From Apoderus coryli (Eukaryota; Arthropoda; Insecta; Coleoptera; Attelabidae): 64,000 nucleotides of DNA. The notes below the pieces were generated by a model. The model was given only the letters and a program-made list of their open reading frames with translations. It made no database searches and had not been told where the DNA came from. The stretch lies in NCBI GenBank assembly GCA_911728435.2, contig OU452205.1:19400080-19464079 (forward strand), given 5' to 3'. This document shows, one piece after another, positions 32,221 through 44,329 of the stretch. How positions within the stretch are numbered: position 1 is the first letter of the stretch; the number at the start of each line of letters is the position of its first letter. The position numbers and the translations under genes were made by a program.

Positions 32221-32846
32221 ATTTTTTTAATTTCACCGGAAATACTTGTTTTTGGTCATTTTATACATAAATAAGTAGTTTTAAAAAAATGTCTGTCTGT
32301 CTTTATCCACGAAAACGCAAAAACCGCTTAACAGATTTTAACCAAATTTGGTACAAAAATACTATTGGACATGGCAAGGAGCTGATTAGATTTTGGGAAA
32401 CATTGAGCGTAGGCAAAGGGTTTAAAAGAGGGTTCAAAAATTAAAAAAAATCATAGTTCTTAAACTTATCCGAAATACTGCATATTTTTTACGCATTTAA
32501 TTGAATATAATCTAAAATATTGAACATAAAATATTAGACCACATTGGCGTTCGAAAATAGTGTAAAATGGGGTAAAAAACATTAAAAAAAAACGTATATC
32601 TTAAAAATAGCAGAAATATTAACTAGTTATTTATAGTTTTGATAGAATATAACCTATAAAATGTGTCATGAATAACTTACTTTCATAGGCGTTCGTAAAT
32701 AGTGGAAAAGGGGTCAAAACATAAAAAATATATATTTCCTAAACTTATTCGAAATATGGAATAATTTTTCATAGTTGTGATACAATATAAGCTAAGAAAT
32801 ATTCCATAAATGAATTGGTTCACACAGGCGTTCGAAAATTCTTTAA

Positions 32847-35196
32847 CCTTCCGGACGGGGCGCCAAGTCTCTGAGACCCGCCGTTCGGAGAACTAGTCGC
32901 CAATTTTCGTAAAATTGCAATAACCGCCGAGCGGTCCGTCTACCTGTTTATTTTTAGCTTCAGTAACTACACAGCAATTCGTGGGTGTATACGTGTTTGA
33001 GTTTTTAAAATATTTTAGTTTTGATCTGTGAGACCCGGCGCACCGGTTTACGTTTTTGTTTTTATATCTGGCTAGTTTTATTTTTTCTACGGTAAGTTAG
33101 AATAAATGACATTTATTTTGTATTGTATAATTAAAATAATTATTAATTTAGCAGTAATGTCCAATTACGAGGAAGAGCAGGAAAAACTCCGTAAATTATG
33201 GGATGAAGCTGATTCGGACGTAGATCCGGATTCAGAGCCAGATGACGATGAAGAGGAGTTGGCTTTTGAAACAGACATAGTAGAAACCCGAAGTACCGAT
33301 AGTGATTCAGAGCAAGAGTGCAATGATAGCAATGATGACTATATACCCCTTGAAAAATCACCAAGAATCCCAACTTTCATTGGTAAAGATGGAATAACGC
33401 GATGGAATAAACATTGTCCAAACAAAGCAGTAAGAACTAGAAAGGAAAACATCATCGTTCGGTTACCAGGCGTCAAGAACTGTGGAAAAAACGCCAAACC
33501 AGCTGTTGAATGTTGGTCACTATTTTTTACCGATGAAATGCTTAGCATTATAGTGGAAAGCACAAATCTTTATATCTTTAAATTGGCTCAAGGTTATGCA
33601 AGAGAGAGAAGAGGAAAAATCACGGACTTTTGTGAAATAAAAGCTTTTCTCGGTCTATTATATTTGGCGGGGACTCTTAAAAGTGGACGACTTAATACAA
33701 AAGAGCTGTGGCAAAGAAATGAACTTGGCATTGAACGCTTCTGGTTAGTGATGTCTCACGATCGATTTCATTTTCTTCTTCGATGCATTCGGTTTGACGA
33801 CCTGACAACAAGAGAGGAAAGGAAACAATTTGATAAACTAACTCCAGTCAGAAACTTATTTGACCTTTTTGTTGAAAACTGTAAAAACACATATACAGTT
33901 GGAGCAAACACAACAATTGATGAAAAGCTTGAGGCATTTAGAGGGCGATGTGGTTTTAGGCAGTATATTCCAAGTAAGTCTAACAGATACGGAATAAAAA
34001 TATTTGCTCTAGTTGATTCTGCTACGTCTTATGCTTCAAATCTGGAGGTTTACGTGGGAAAGCAGCCTGAGGGTCCATATCAACGACCTAATAACCCCCA
34101 AAATATAGTTATGAGGCTAATAGAACCTATATCTGGGACTAATCGTAATCTTACCTGTGATAATTGGTTTACCAGTGTTGAATTGGTGAAAAAATCACAT
34201 ACGTGGGTACAATAAAAAAAAACAAAAGAGAATTGCCTCCTGAATTTTCCGACACAAGAGCTCGCCCGTCATGTTCCTCAATGTTTGGCTTTCAAAAAGA
34301 TATGACTATAGTGTCTTACATACCGAAAAAATATAGAAATGTTATTCTTATATCCAGCTTACATCATGATGATGAGATTGATGCATCTACAGCAGAAAAA
34401 TGCAAACCCGCTATAATAACCTATTATAACCATACCAAGGGAGGTGTAGATAATCTCGACAAATTGTCTGCTACGTATGATGTAGCCAGGAATACAAGAA
34501 GGTGGCCGATGGTGATCTTCTATTCAATGATGAATATGGCTGGGGTAAATTCCCAAATTATTTATGCTTGTAATAATAAAACATACAAGATTGTAAGAAG
34601 GTTATATCTAAGAGATGTTGGATTATCATTGACAAAAGATCATTTGGTGCGACGTTCTTACGAAACAAATGTTCCCAGGACGGTAAGACAAAGGAGACAA
34701 GAAGTTGCTGGAACAGAGGAAGCCAATAGAGATGAAAACATCCAACCAGGTACCAGAAAACGATGTTTTTTTTTGTAAAAAAGATTCAAAAACAAAATAT
34801 TTTTGCAAAAAATGTAAAAAATTTGTCTGCCTAACTCATCTCCATGCTTGGTGTTCTGAGTGCTCAGAAACTGCAATAAACCAATAAAGTCTATTGTCTT
34901 ATGATATTGTTACAATGTTTGACTAGAAAATATTTCTTTGTTTATCTACATATTTTTTATTTCCAGTTTTCAGGATATGTGACAATTTTTGACAACAAAT
35001 ATTTAAATAATAAATTTGTGCCTTTGTATATTTAAACCATTTTTTTTAATATAAAATCTGTAATTAAAAAGGTGTATTTTTTTCATTAAAACATCACATA
35101 AAAGCTATCATAAACAAAAACACGATTTTTTTAGATGGGTCTCTGAGACCCGGCGCCCCGTTTCAAGATCTATTCGGAGGCGCCCGGCCCGCAAGG
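32847..35196 (+). mobile_element. piggyBac-like transposon
   Basis: 2350 bp, flanked by TTAA (32843-32846 and 35197-35200). The ends pair as CCTTCCGGACGGGGCGCC against CCTTGCGGGCCGGGCGCC. A second inverted motif TCTCTGAGACCC lies near both ends. It contains a piggyBac transposase in three frames. The insertion falls in copy C of repeat R, and removal rebuilds the repeat monomer. Confidence 0.95.
33157..34887 (+). pseudogene. piggyBac transposase, two frameshifts
   Basis: The likely start is the second Met (33157, MSNYEEEQEK), giving an acidic N-terminus then the DDE core. D272 of the first frame lies in 'TTIDEKLEAFRGRC' and D352 in 'CDNWFTS'; the third Asp lies in 'GGVDNLDKL' of the second frame (34203-34778). 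The first break, near 34190-34210, may also have lost a few codons before 'TYVGTIKKNKREL'. The second is one extra T in a run of nine at about 34765-34774. After it the cysteine-rich zinc domain (CKKC, CLTHLHAWC, C) is readable to 34887. All catalytic residues survive, so the copy is recently broken. The enzyme would excise precisely at TTAA. Confidence 0.92.
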
Positions 35197-36628
35197 TTAA
35201 AAAAAGGGTCAAAAACGAAAAAAAAATGTTTCTCAAATATACCAGAAAAATTGACTAATTATATATAGCTTTGATATAAGATAACCTAAAAAATGCAGCA
35301 TAAAATTTTTATTTACATAGGCGTTCGGAAATAGTAGAAAAAGGGGTAAAATAAAAAAAAAATTAAATGTAAAAATTTTTATATTTAACTAGATGAATTG
35401 GTGTTAAAAATACACGACAAAAATTAATGTACCATAGGCGTCCGTGAAAATTCTATAAAAGGGTCAGAAAAAATTTGTATCCGTGATAACTCAAAAACCA
35501 CTTAACGGATTTTAACCAAATTTGGTACGAAAATACTACAGGATATTTATAGGTGGTGATTAACATTGAGCGTAGGCAAGGGGTTTAAAAGAGGGTTCAA
35601 AAAATTTAAAAAATCATAGTTCTTAAACTTATCCCAAATATTGAATAATTTTTCATAGTTGTGATAGAATATAACCTAAAAAATGTTACATAAAAGAATT
35701 GGTTCACACAGGCGTTCGAAAATAGTCTAAAAAAGGGATCAAAAACGAAAAAAAATGTTTCCCAAATATACCAGAAAAATTGGCTAATTATATATAGCTT
35801 TGATATAAGATAACCTAAAAAATGCAGCATAAAATTTTTATTTACATAGACGTTTGTAAATAGTAGAAAAAGGGGTAAAATAAAAAAAAATAAAATGTAA
35901 AAAATTTTATATTTAACTAGGTAGTTGAATTGGTGTTAAAAATACACAACAAAAATTAATGTACCATAGGCGTACGTGAAAATTCTATAAAAGGGTCAGA
36001 AAAAATTTGTATCCGTGATAACTCAAAAACTACTTAACGGATTTTAACCACATTTGATACGAAAATACTACAGGATATTTATACGTGGTGATTAACATTG
36101 AGCGTAGGCAAGGGGTTTAAAAGAGGGTTCAAAAATTTAAAAAATCATAGTTCTTAAACTTATCCGGAATATTGAATAATTTTTCATAGTTGGGATAGAA
36201 TATAACCTAAAAAATGTTACATAAAAGAATTGGTTCACACAGGCGTTCGAAAAAGGGTCAAAAACGAAAAAAAAACAATTTTGTTTACATAGGCTTTCGT
36301 AAATAGTAGAAAAGGGGGCAAAATAAATTTTATAATAAAACTAAAAAAAAAATCAATTAATTTGCGTTCAAGAACTTGGCCTCGATCTGAAATATAAAAT
36401 ATCTGCGTATAAATAGTGCCTCCAAAGAGAAGAAAAAGGCACAAAACCCGATACTTAAAAAAAAAATAGCTGACGTCTAAAACAAAACAAAAATTTATTA
36501 AATTTAGATAAATGACAAAAAGGTCATAAAATTAATATTTTTACACTTAAATATGGAGAGCTATTCGTGCCTCGGGGGCAACAGTTTATTTCTGTAATTT
36601 TTTAACAATACTCTATAATATTGCATTA

Positions 36629-37820
36629 AGGGCCGGTTTAATAATGTGCTGATAAACCCTCTAATAGCTACCAGGAGGATAACTTTTATCTCTCGGGTAA
36701 AGTTATTGATAAATTTATATCGGTTTATTAAACGAAATTTATCCTTCTGATAGCAATCAGCCGAAACACAACTTGGCAACAGCGCATTGTAGAGGCCACC
36801 ATCAAGAAGAAGAAAATTTGTAGGTTATGTTTTGTATTTTTGTTTTTATCTTGTTCTTAGTCTTGTGAACCTTATTTTTAGTTTGATTTGTTTTGCCCTT
36901 GTGGTCCCTTTTAAGTGAACCATGAACAAAGACCCTGAAAAAGCAAAATGTGCATGACATGTGTGCCATCTAGAAGTAATAAAGCTCTCGGAAACCCAGC
37001 AATACCAAAAAGCCCTTGCTGGATAGATAGTCAATCGGCAAAGAAACAAAATTATTTTTAATGCCACAAATTGCTCTAGTAACTCTTCTCACAATATTTG
37101 ATACTGTCGATTTATGCACTCCTGCGTGATTTCCTACAGATATCATGAAATCCCCCGAGGCGAAAAATCGTAGACAAAGCTAAAACTGTTGGAGTGGGCT
37201 TACTGAAAAATTCCTTAAATAAAAAAAATTATATAACTTCTAAAGTAATTGTAATGTTTTTTACATTATATTCTAAGAACGATTTTGGTTGTCTAGATTA
37301 TTTTGCTGTGTGGAGGTAGGTAAGAACCTAGGTATTATTTACCTTCCTGTCCTGAATTTGCTCAAGAACAAGTTGAACAGATTCTTTTGTTAGACGAAAC
37401 CGATTAAAAAATTCATAATCATCCCAATAGTTCATATGGTTTGGACGATCTTGAAATACTCTAGGCCGTCTGTGAACAATATTGATGTAATCTTCAATTT
37501 CTTCATCAGAAGAGTCATCAGAGAAAATATGAACATCAAAGAAAACGGTCATAATTTATTTCCTACTTAAACAATCTGGAAGCCAAAGAGAACAAAAACC
37601 ATTCACAACACAGTAATCAAACAACAAAATACCAAAGAAATATAGGTTAAGTGGCTGGCAACTCGCTTATCTGAACCTATTTTGTGCTGATAACTTATCC
37701 TGTTGATATGTCTAATTTATCCTTCAGATAGTCTAATCAGCATATTGATAAACGCAGTTTTAACACTATCATCAAGATAACTTTATCGGCAGCTTTATCA
37801 GGACATTATTAAACCAGCCA
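36629..37820 (-). mobile_element. PIF/Harbinger transposon remnant
   Basis: 1192 bp. The ends pair as (A)GGGCCGGTTTAATAATG against TGGCTGGTTTAATAATG, and both are flanked by TTA (36626-36628, 37821-37823), the target typical of PIF/Harbinger. Inside are HARBI1-like transposase pieces on the minus strand. The Myb-like partner gene and most of the DDE domain are missing. Confidence 0.88.
36880..37552 (-). pseudogene. HARBI1-like transposase fragment
   Basis: Starts near 37552 (MTVFFDVHIF) with 'DYEFFNRFRLTKESVQLVLEQI', the family N-terminal helix. After an intron or shift comes 'LRFFASGDFMISVGNHAGVHKS' (about 37190-37120), then 'STVSNIVRRVTRAI', and in another frame 'GFPRALLLLDGTHV' near 36960-37000 with the first catalytic Asp. 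The remaining catalytic residues are deleted. Confidence 0.8.
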
Positions 37821-37823
37821 TTA

Positions 37824-38284
37824 GCAAATTAAAATTACCATTTTATGAAGACAGTTTGTTGTCATAACAAACAAAAAACAATAAAATTGTTACCAAAATC
37901 CTTCACATATGACTTGTATGGCTACTAAAATTTCGAAATGAACAACGTATAAAGCCGCATGTGAAGGGATTTTTAGGGTTACGCCCAAATTTCACACGAT
38001 TTTACAATATGTAGGTAATCACTAATTATTTCTAAACATTTTGGTAAAAAACCAAGATCCTACGTTAAATATCAACCGAAATAAATTCAAATGAAAGTTA
38101 CAAATCTTTAAACGTCATTCTCCCAAAACTATCCGAAGTGTACATGCGGCCTTTTCCCTTAGCAGGGCAGATGAAAAGGTTGATATTTTACTTACTTACT
38201 TTTAAGGTATAAATATGTTGTCAATTTAAATCTGACGCGTAATCATTATTATAATTTATAAAAATTAGCCTAGTTCGATCGTTA
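37824..38284. other. Spacer, no gene seen
   Basis: Between the Harbinger remnant and the next MITE there is no recognised gene, LTR or repeat end. Confidence 0.4.
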
Positions 38285-39138
38285 TACAGGGTGTTTCTAA
38301 AAAAGCTGGACAAAATGTGAGCAAATTGGGGACATCTAATCATGAAAAAAACCTAAATTGTAATTTTTCGAAACGTCCTTATTTACAAAGATACAGGGTG
38401 TTAAAGATGACTGCCTGAGGACGATTTTTTTGAAGTATTTTCGAAACGAATAAAGATGAATTAATCAAAGGTAGTATATTAATTCACCTAGATAAATGTC
38501 GTAAACTGACATGAAATTAGATAAAAAAGGATGACCATAGGTGCGTAAACGGGGGGACTCTTGCCTTAATTATGACCTAACATTTTTTCCTTGTGATTTT
38601 CGAGAAATTCGAGTTTGAAAATTTTAGGACAAAACTGGTCCTTAGTAAACAGCATTAATAAAATTATTGAAATACGGTTTGCTAACGGAAAGTTTTCCAA
38701 AATTTTATTAATGCTTTGTACTAAGGACCAGTTTTGTCCTAAAATTTTCAAACTCGAATTTTTCGAAAACCTTTAAGTTTTTCGAGAAAAAAGAAGTATA
38801 CCTTTTTTTGTAGAAAACTTGATTTTATAACATTTTTAACACAAAGTGAATGAAAATCACAAGGAAAAAAAGTTAGGTTATAATTGAGGCAAGGGTCCCC
38901 CCGTTTACCCACCTATGGTCATCCTTTTTTATTCAATTTCATGTCAGTTTACAACATTTAACTAGGTGAATAAATATGCTACATTTGATTAATTCATCCG
39001 TATTCGTTTCGAAAATATTTCAAAAAAATCGTCCTCAGGCAGTCATCTTTGTAAATAAGGATTTTTCGAAAAATCACAATTTAGTTTTTTTGTTCGTTTT
39101 GCTTTCTTGAACCTTGGTTTTTAATTATAATTACTTTT

Positions 39139-40472
39139 TAGCTCTCCATATCATATATATAATATATGTATATATGGAGACTATTAGTTTCATGAAAATT
39201 TTTTTTTTTTTAATTTCACCGGAAATACTTGTTTTTGGTCATTTTGTACATAAATAAGTAGTTTTAAAAAAATGTCTGTCTGTCTGTCTGTATGCACGAA
39301 AACGCAAAAACCGCTTAACAGATTTTAACCAAATTTGGTACAAAAATACTATTGGACATGGCAAGGAGCTGATTAGATTTTGGGAAACATTGAGCGTAGG
39401 CAAAGAGTTTAAAAGAGGGTTCAAAAATTAAAAAAAATCATAGTTCTTAAACTTATCCGAAATACTGCATAATTTTTTACGCATTTAATTGAATATAACC
39501 TAAAATATTGAACATAAAATATTAGACCACATTGGCGTTCGAAAATAGTGTAAAATGGGGTAAGAAAGATTAAAAAAAAAAGTATTTCTTAAAAATAGCA
39601 GAAATATTAACTAGTTATTTATAGTTTTGATAGAATATAACCTATAAAATGTGTCATGAATATCTTACTTTCATAGGCGTTCGAAAATAGTGGAAAAGGG
39701 GTCAAAACATAAAAAATATATATTTCCTAAACTTATTCGAAATATGGAATAATTTTTCATAGTTGTGATACAATATAAGCTAAAAAATGTTACATAAAAG
39801 AATTAGTTCACACAGGCGTTCGAAAATAGTCTTAAAAAAGGGTCAAAAACGAAAAAAAAATGTTTCCCAAATATACCAGAAAAACTGGCTAATTATATAT
39901 GGCTTTCATATAAGATAACCTAAAAAATGCAGCATAAAATTGTTATTTACATAGGCGTTCGTAAATAGTAAAAAAGGGGTAAAATAAAAAAAAATTAAAA
40001 TGTAAAAAATTTTATATTTAACTAGTTGAATTGGTGTTAAAAATACACGACAAAAATTAATGTTCCATAGGCGTCCGTGAAAATTGTATAAAAGGGTCAG
40101 AAAAAAATTGTATCCGTGATAACTCAAAAACCACTTAACGGATAACCTACAACATGCAGCATAACAATTTTGTTTACATAGGCATTCGTAAATAGTAGAA
40201 AAGGGGGCAAAATAAATTTCATAATAAAACTAAAAAAAAATCAATTAATTTGCGTTCAAGAACTTGGCCTCGATCTGAAATATAAAATATCTGCGTATAA
40301 ATAGTGCCTCCAAAGAGAAGAAAAAGGCACAAAACCCGATACTTAAAAAAAAAATAGCTGATGTCTAAAACAAAACAAAAATTTATTAAATTTAGATAAA
40401 TGACAAAAAGGTCATAAAATTATTACTTTTACACTTAAATATGGAGAGCTATTCGTGCCTCGAGGGCAACAG
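39139..40472 (-). repeat. Repeat family R, copy D (complete, short)
   Basis: From TAGCTCTCCATATCATAT (3' hairpin end) through CACCGGAAATACTTG, a short GTCT microsatellite (about 39275-39292) and about ten monomers to the 5' end at CTATTCGTGCCTCGAGGGCA. It keeps both ends, which makes it useful for defining the element. Confidence 0.85.
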
Positions 40473-40480
40473 TTTATTGT

Positions 40481-40880
40481 TATTTCTTTTGGGTAATTAG
40501 GTTCGAATTTTTGAAATGAAGATTCCTTAATTCATACTTGTAAATAATTGGTTTAGCCAAACCATTAAAATTTGTCTTTTATTTTTTTAATTTTATCATT
40601 CGACGTTTCGACAATGGTTATTGTCTTCTTCATGGACCATATTATACTATTTCCTAATATCTTCAATTCAATTCAACATGATGTTGTAGGGTTAGAAACA
40701 AGATATTAGGAAATAGTATAATGTGATCCATGAAGAAGACAATAACCATTGTCGAAACGTCGAATGATAAAATTAAAAAAATAAAAGACAAATTTTAATG
40801 GTTTGGCTAAACCAATTATTTACAAGTATGAATTGAGGAAATCATTTCAAAAATTCGAACCTAATTACCCAAAAGGAATA
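40481..40880. mobile_element. Hairpin (snap-back) MITE, 400 bp
   Basis: Two arms of about 180 bp (40481-40662 and 40699-40880) pair with few mismatches around a ~36-bp loop. Landmarks: TTTTGGGTAATTAGGTTCG at the ends, TCGACGTTTCGACAATGGTT and AATGGTTTGGCTAAACCA inside. No coding capacity. It lies next to copy D. Confidence 0.85.
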
Positions 40881-41526
40881 AAAAAAAGTAATTAAAATTA
40901 CAATTTAATTATTTTTGTCAAGTTAGATGTCCCCAATTCGCTCACAAATTTTGGCCATCTTTTTTAGAAACACCTTGTATATAAAAATATGCTTTAATCG
41001 TTTATATTTATTGGGTTTGTTTAAGAAAATATTTGATTTTAATTTGTGCAAATTAATTTATAAAATGCAAAAAGTTAAATACCGCCTAGGATTGGTAAAA
41101 TATGTAATGTCAAGAACGGCTGCAGCTGGTATTAGCTATATTTTTGAAATCAGAACAAAAAGACCCACATTTTTAGTTATAAATTCTAATTAGACCAAAA
41201 ACACTCAAACAAAAAAAAAAACACATATATAAATAGCGAAAATATGAATTATATTACTTAATATAGGTACATTTAAGTCAAATTTAACTACAAAATAAAA
41301 ATTAATATACATATTTACAAACAAATAGAAAACATGACAATATATTACACAGGCAAGGAAATTTAGATTTTAATAATAAAAAAAATAAAACCAACCTAAA
41401 GAAATAATAAAAGTAAACTCTCGAATATACTACAACAGTCAAAATATTAATCTTACATTTAAATAAAAATTAACAAAAAAATAAAATTTAAATATACATA
41501 AACAAATAAAAAAACACGAGACAATC

Positions 41527-42150
41527 TTACCCAGTTTTAAATTTCTTAAAACTAACATCTGTATGTTCCTCTACATACCAATGACGTTTAAAACGTCGTT
41601 TCCCTGTATTTCCACTCGGAAAATCATCATCATCGTCCACAATCACAATTTTAACCGGCGGCACTTCAATTAAGATGACATCGTCATCATCTCTAACACA
41701 TTGTTCAGTATTTTGGTCACCCACACACACTTGTCGGAATTCTGAAGCATCAGTTGGATATATCCTACATATCAGTTCATCTATCCCGTCAAGTTTTGAT
41801 GTAGGAAATACATCATTCCACGTAGAACGTAGCCTTAACAAATCCAATCGTATTTGTGTATCAGCCACTAAAAATGTATGGCAAAATACGTTTACAATAT
41901 TGACGGCAAAGAGTTTAATATACCGACGTCCTATGTTCTTTGCGATGCAATCCATTAAATAGAAAATTATTAATTTTACATTAGGCTTGACTTTGCTAAT
42001 TTGACTTTCAATTGCTTCAACAATCACTTCAGCATGTTGTAAGTATTCCTCCGCTAAACTTGTCAACATGTTGATTAAGGGCTTGTAGTTGTATGTTAAG
42101 TCTTCCAAGCTTGACGTATATTCTACTTTAATTTCTTCTGGAGTCGTCAT
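41527..42150 (-). CDS. Pcf11-type CID protein, left palindrome copy
   Basis: 207 residues, single frame, no intron. Residues ~7-130 match the CTD-interacting domain of the cleavage factor Pcf11: 'SSLEDLTYNYKPLINMLTSL', 'YLMDCIAKNIGRRY' (the D-x-I-x-K-N segment lies in the CTD-binding groove), and 'LRSTWNDVFPTSKL'. In Pcf11 this eight-helix fold binds the phosphorylated tail of RNA polymerase II. The rest is unlike Pcf11: two hydrophobic-acidic stretches, DDDDVILIEV (154-163) and VKIVIVDDDDD (166-176), resemble SUMO-interacting motifs, and KRRFKRH (184-190) could be a nuclear localisation signal. Host Pcf11 is a far larger protein, so this is a captured or retrocopied domain. Expression is unknown. 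Confidence 0.85.
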   Translation of the reverse strand: MTTPEEIKVEYTSSLEDLTYNYKPLINMLTSLAEEYLQHAEVIVEAIESQISKVKPNVKLIIFYLMDCIAKNIGRRYIKLFAVNIVNVFCHTFLVADTQIRLDLLRLRSTWNDVFPTSKLDGIDELICRIYPTDASEFRQVCVGDQNTEQCVRDDDDVILIEVPPVKIVIVDDDDDFPSGNTGKRRFKRHWYVEEHTDVSFKKFKTG

Positions 42151-42556
42151 TGTTTTTGTAGTTTTAAAAATTAGATAGGTGGCACCAAAGAAACGAAACT
42201 ATTAAAGATTTTGTTTGAACTTACTATTAGTACCACTTGAAAATACAATATTTTTACAGTCTACGGAGTTTATAAACGAAATGGTCTATTACACAGATCT
42301 GTTTGAGAGATAGCTGGGATATCTGCATACTTATATACAATTCAAGGGACACATCAGGTAAGTACGATTTAAAAATAACTTAAAAGTAATAAAACCCATA
42401 CTACCTAGATTAAGGTAGAAGGTGGTTGTTACAATAATCCTTTTTCCTAATTACACAGCATAAAAGTCCCAACAATTTTTCCGTATAAGGTCAAATTATT
42501 AAATACCTAATACCTGATGAGGATATTCTACCAATTAGGCTTAAAATATTTTACTA

Positions 42557-44329
42557 CAGGGTGATTGCTGGTCGATAGTACCTTAGAAATTTTGGGAAAA
42601 GTAACCATACCATGTTTTGAAAATTTAAGTGATTACTCAGGTCAACCCAGTCTATAATATTGTCATATTTGCAGAACTTCCGGTTTCTTCTTTCAAATCG
42701 CACTTGGTGGTCGCAAATTTAACATTTAATTAACTTTTGATTATCTTTAAAGTTTCTTAAAAATATGCGAAACAAACGCAAAAAAAAACGAATTTATTAA
42801 CTCTTTAAGGTATTAATTAAACATTTGTATTTCTTGTTATGTATGATATAATCTTATAAAATATTTTATTTTTTCAACAAATGGTGAGTGTAATATAAAA
42901 TAGAACATTCATATAAATGTAACATACTTATATTGTATATCATTAAGGGTAATGTACAGGGTGTCCCAAACTCGGCGCCCCAGGCCTATTGTATGAAAAC
43001 CAGATAAGATAATAGAAATCTTTTTTAAAGGGTAAATTGAGTTGCGCTAAGATCCATTTTGGGAAAGCAAAATATTTGTTTCCAATTTCGCGAAATGGAG
43101 AAAATGACGTCATCAATGTTATTTGTCCACAAACATACCTATATTTTGCTACTACAATCAAAAAGATCTATTTTTTCCAAACACTTTTCGAAAAAAAATA
43201 ATTTCTATCTCTTTTCGTTAAAAAGTTAGCGCGCCCACACAAAAAAAATACTTAAATATTATTTAATTTAGTAATGTTACCAAACAAGTGCTCCATGGAA
43301 AAAATTATTCTTTTCATTATTAATGTATAGTGCAGGCAATGTCTCATCATATTTGTTTCTTTCAATTGTCAGCCATATTTTTTCGACAAAGAAAATAATA
43401 AAAATTAGATAATAAACCAAAAAATGTGATACAATAATAAGTTTAAAATTGCTTTCCATGTAGCATTTGATGATTTATATGGTTAAGTCAAATATCTTGA
43501 AAAACATTTTTTTGTTCATAAAATCATATATTTTCGTTTGTCGAGAACATCTTTTTGGTATAGACTTTGTAAATAATTACCTTCCGTATACAGGGTGTCC
43601 TACGGTGGCAACCCATTAGATTATTTCAGAAACTACTTCGAATTCAATTTTGAAAATTTCAGTGCCTATATTGTCAAATATGCTCCACTCAAATAATATA
43701 ATAGCAACGGCATAGCACTTCCGGTTATACCGGAAGTTGATGGCAACTTTGTTATTTTAAATAGAACACCCTATATATTATTACATTTTTGGATTCTAAA
43801 TAAGATTTCAGACATATTTCATGTATCATGTCCTATACCTTAAGTCAGTCGTTTTTGAGTTATATCAAGAATTATGTCAAAATTGACAGTTTAGGGCTCC
43901 ATAAGAATTCCGTTTTTTCCTTGTAAATCAGTATTTAATAATTATTTTGCAGGTATCTTCTTATCAGGTGGGATCTTCTTGTTCGAATTGACAAGACATT
44001 TTCTGATTAGTTTATACAGGGTGGTCAAAAAATTATATTGAAACCGGTTCAAGAAAAACAGTTGAAAGTCAATTTTTTCAAATGGAATGGGTATATTATT
44101 ATTATTTTATCTTTCTTAGCATTAAAAAATAATGCAATTTTGTAATAGGTTATCATTTTCTAAAATGCATAGTTTTCGAAATATCGTCATTTAAAATTTT
44201 TCTGCAGCGCCTGCCGTTGTCTACATATTATAGACTGGGTTGACCTGAGTAATCACTTAAATTTTCAAAACAATGGTATGGTTACTTTTCTCAAAACTTC
44301 TAAGGTACCATCGACCAGCAATCACCCTG
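42557..44329. mobile_element. Tc1/mariner-type element at the palindrome dyad
   Basis: 1773 bp with TA on both sides (42555-42556, 44330-44331) and ends starting CAGGGTGATTGCTGGTCGAT. The inverted repeats extend about 104 bp with a handful of differences. No transposase is readable. The interior contains other CAGGGTG-type ends on one side only (about 42957, 43589, 44017), so it is a composite of fragments of related non-autonomous elements. Confidence 0.82.

Larger units (their letters stand above)
32221..36584 (-). repeat. Repeat family R, copy C, split by piggyBac
   Basis: It starts at a truncated 3' end right after copy B and runs to its 5' end CTATTCGTGCCTCGGGGGCA at 36561-36580. The piggyBac element at 32847-35196 sits inside at a TTAA that belongs to the T-rich monomer. 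Right of it, GGACGCC-type landmarks recur about 530 bp apart (about 35440 and 35970). Confidence 0.82.
38287..40977. mobile_element. Foldback mariner-type MITE, interrupted
   Basis: Ends CAGGGTGTTTCTAAAAAAG (left) and the matching complement with CAAGGTGTTTC (right), with TA outside both. Almost the entire element is a palindrome: left arm from 38287 to about 38665, right arm from about 38690 to 39090 plus 40890-40977, around a short loop at about 38666-38690. Repeat R copy D and a separate hairpin MITE are lodged in the right arm. No coding capacity. Confidence 0.85.

Noticed and set aside
40927..41193. 88-codon open frame left of the palindrome
   Set aside because: It starts in the MITE end and runs into the palindrome arm; no domain recognised, so not listed as a gene.
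41675..41962. 95-codon plus-strand frame, and its 137-codon counterpart at 44798-45211
   Set aside because: Antisense shadows of the two CID genes.
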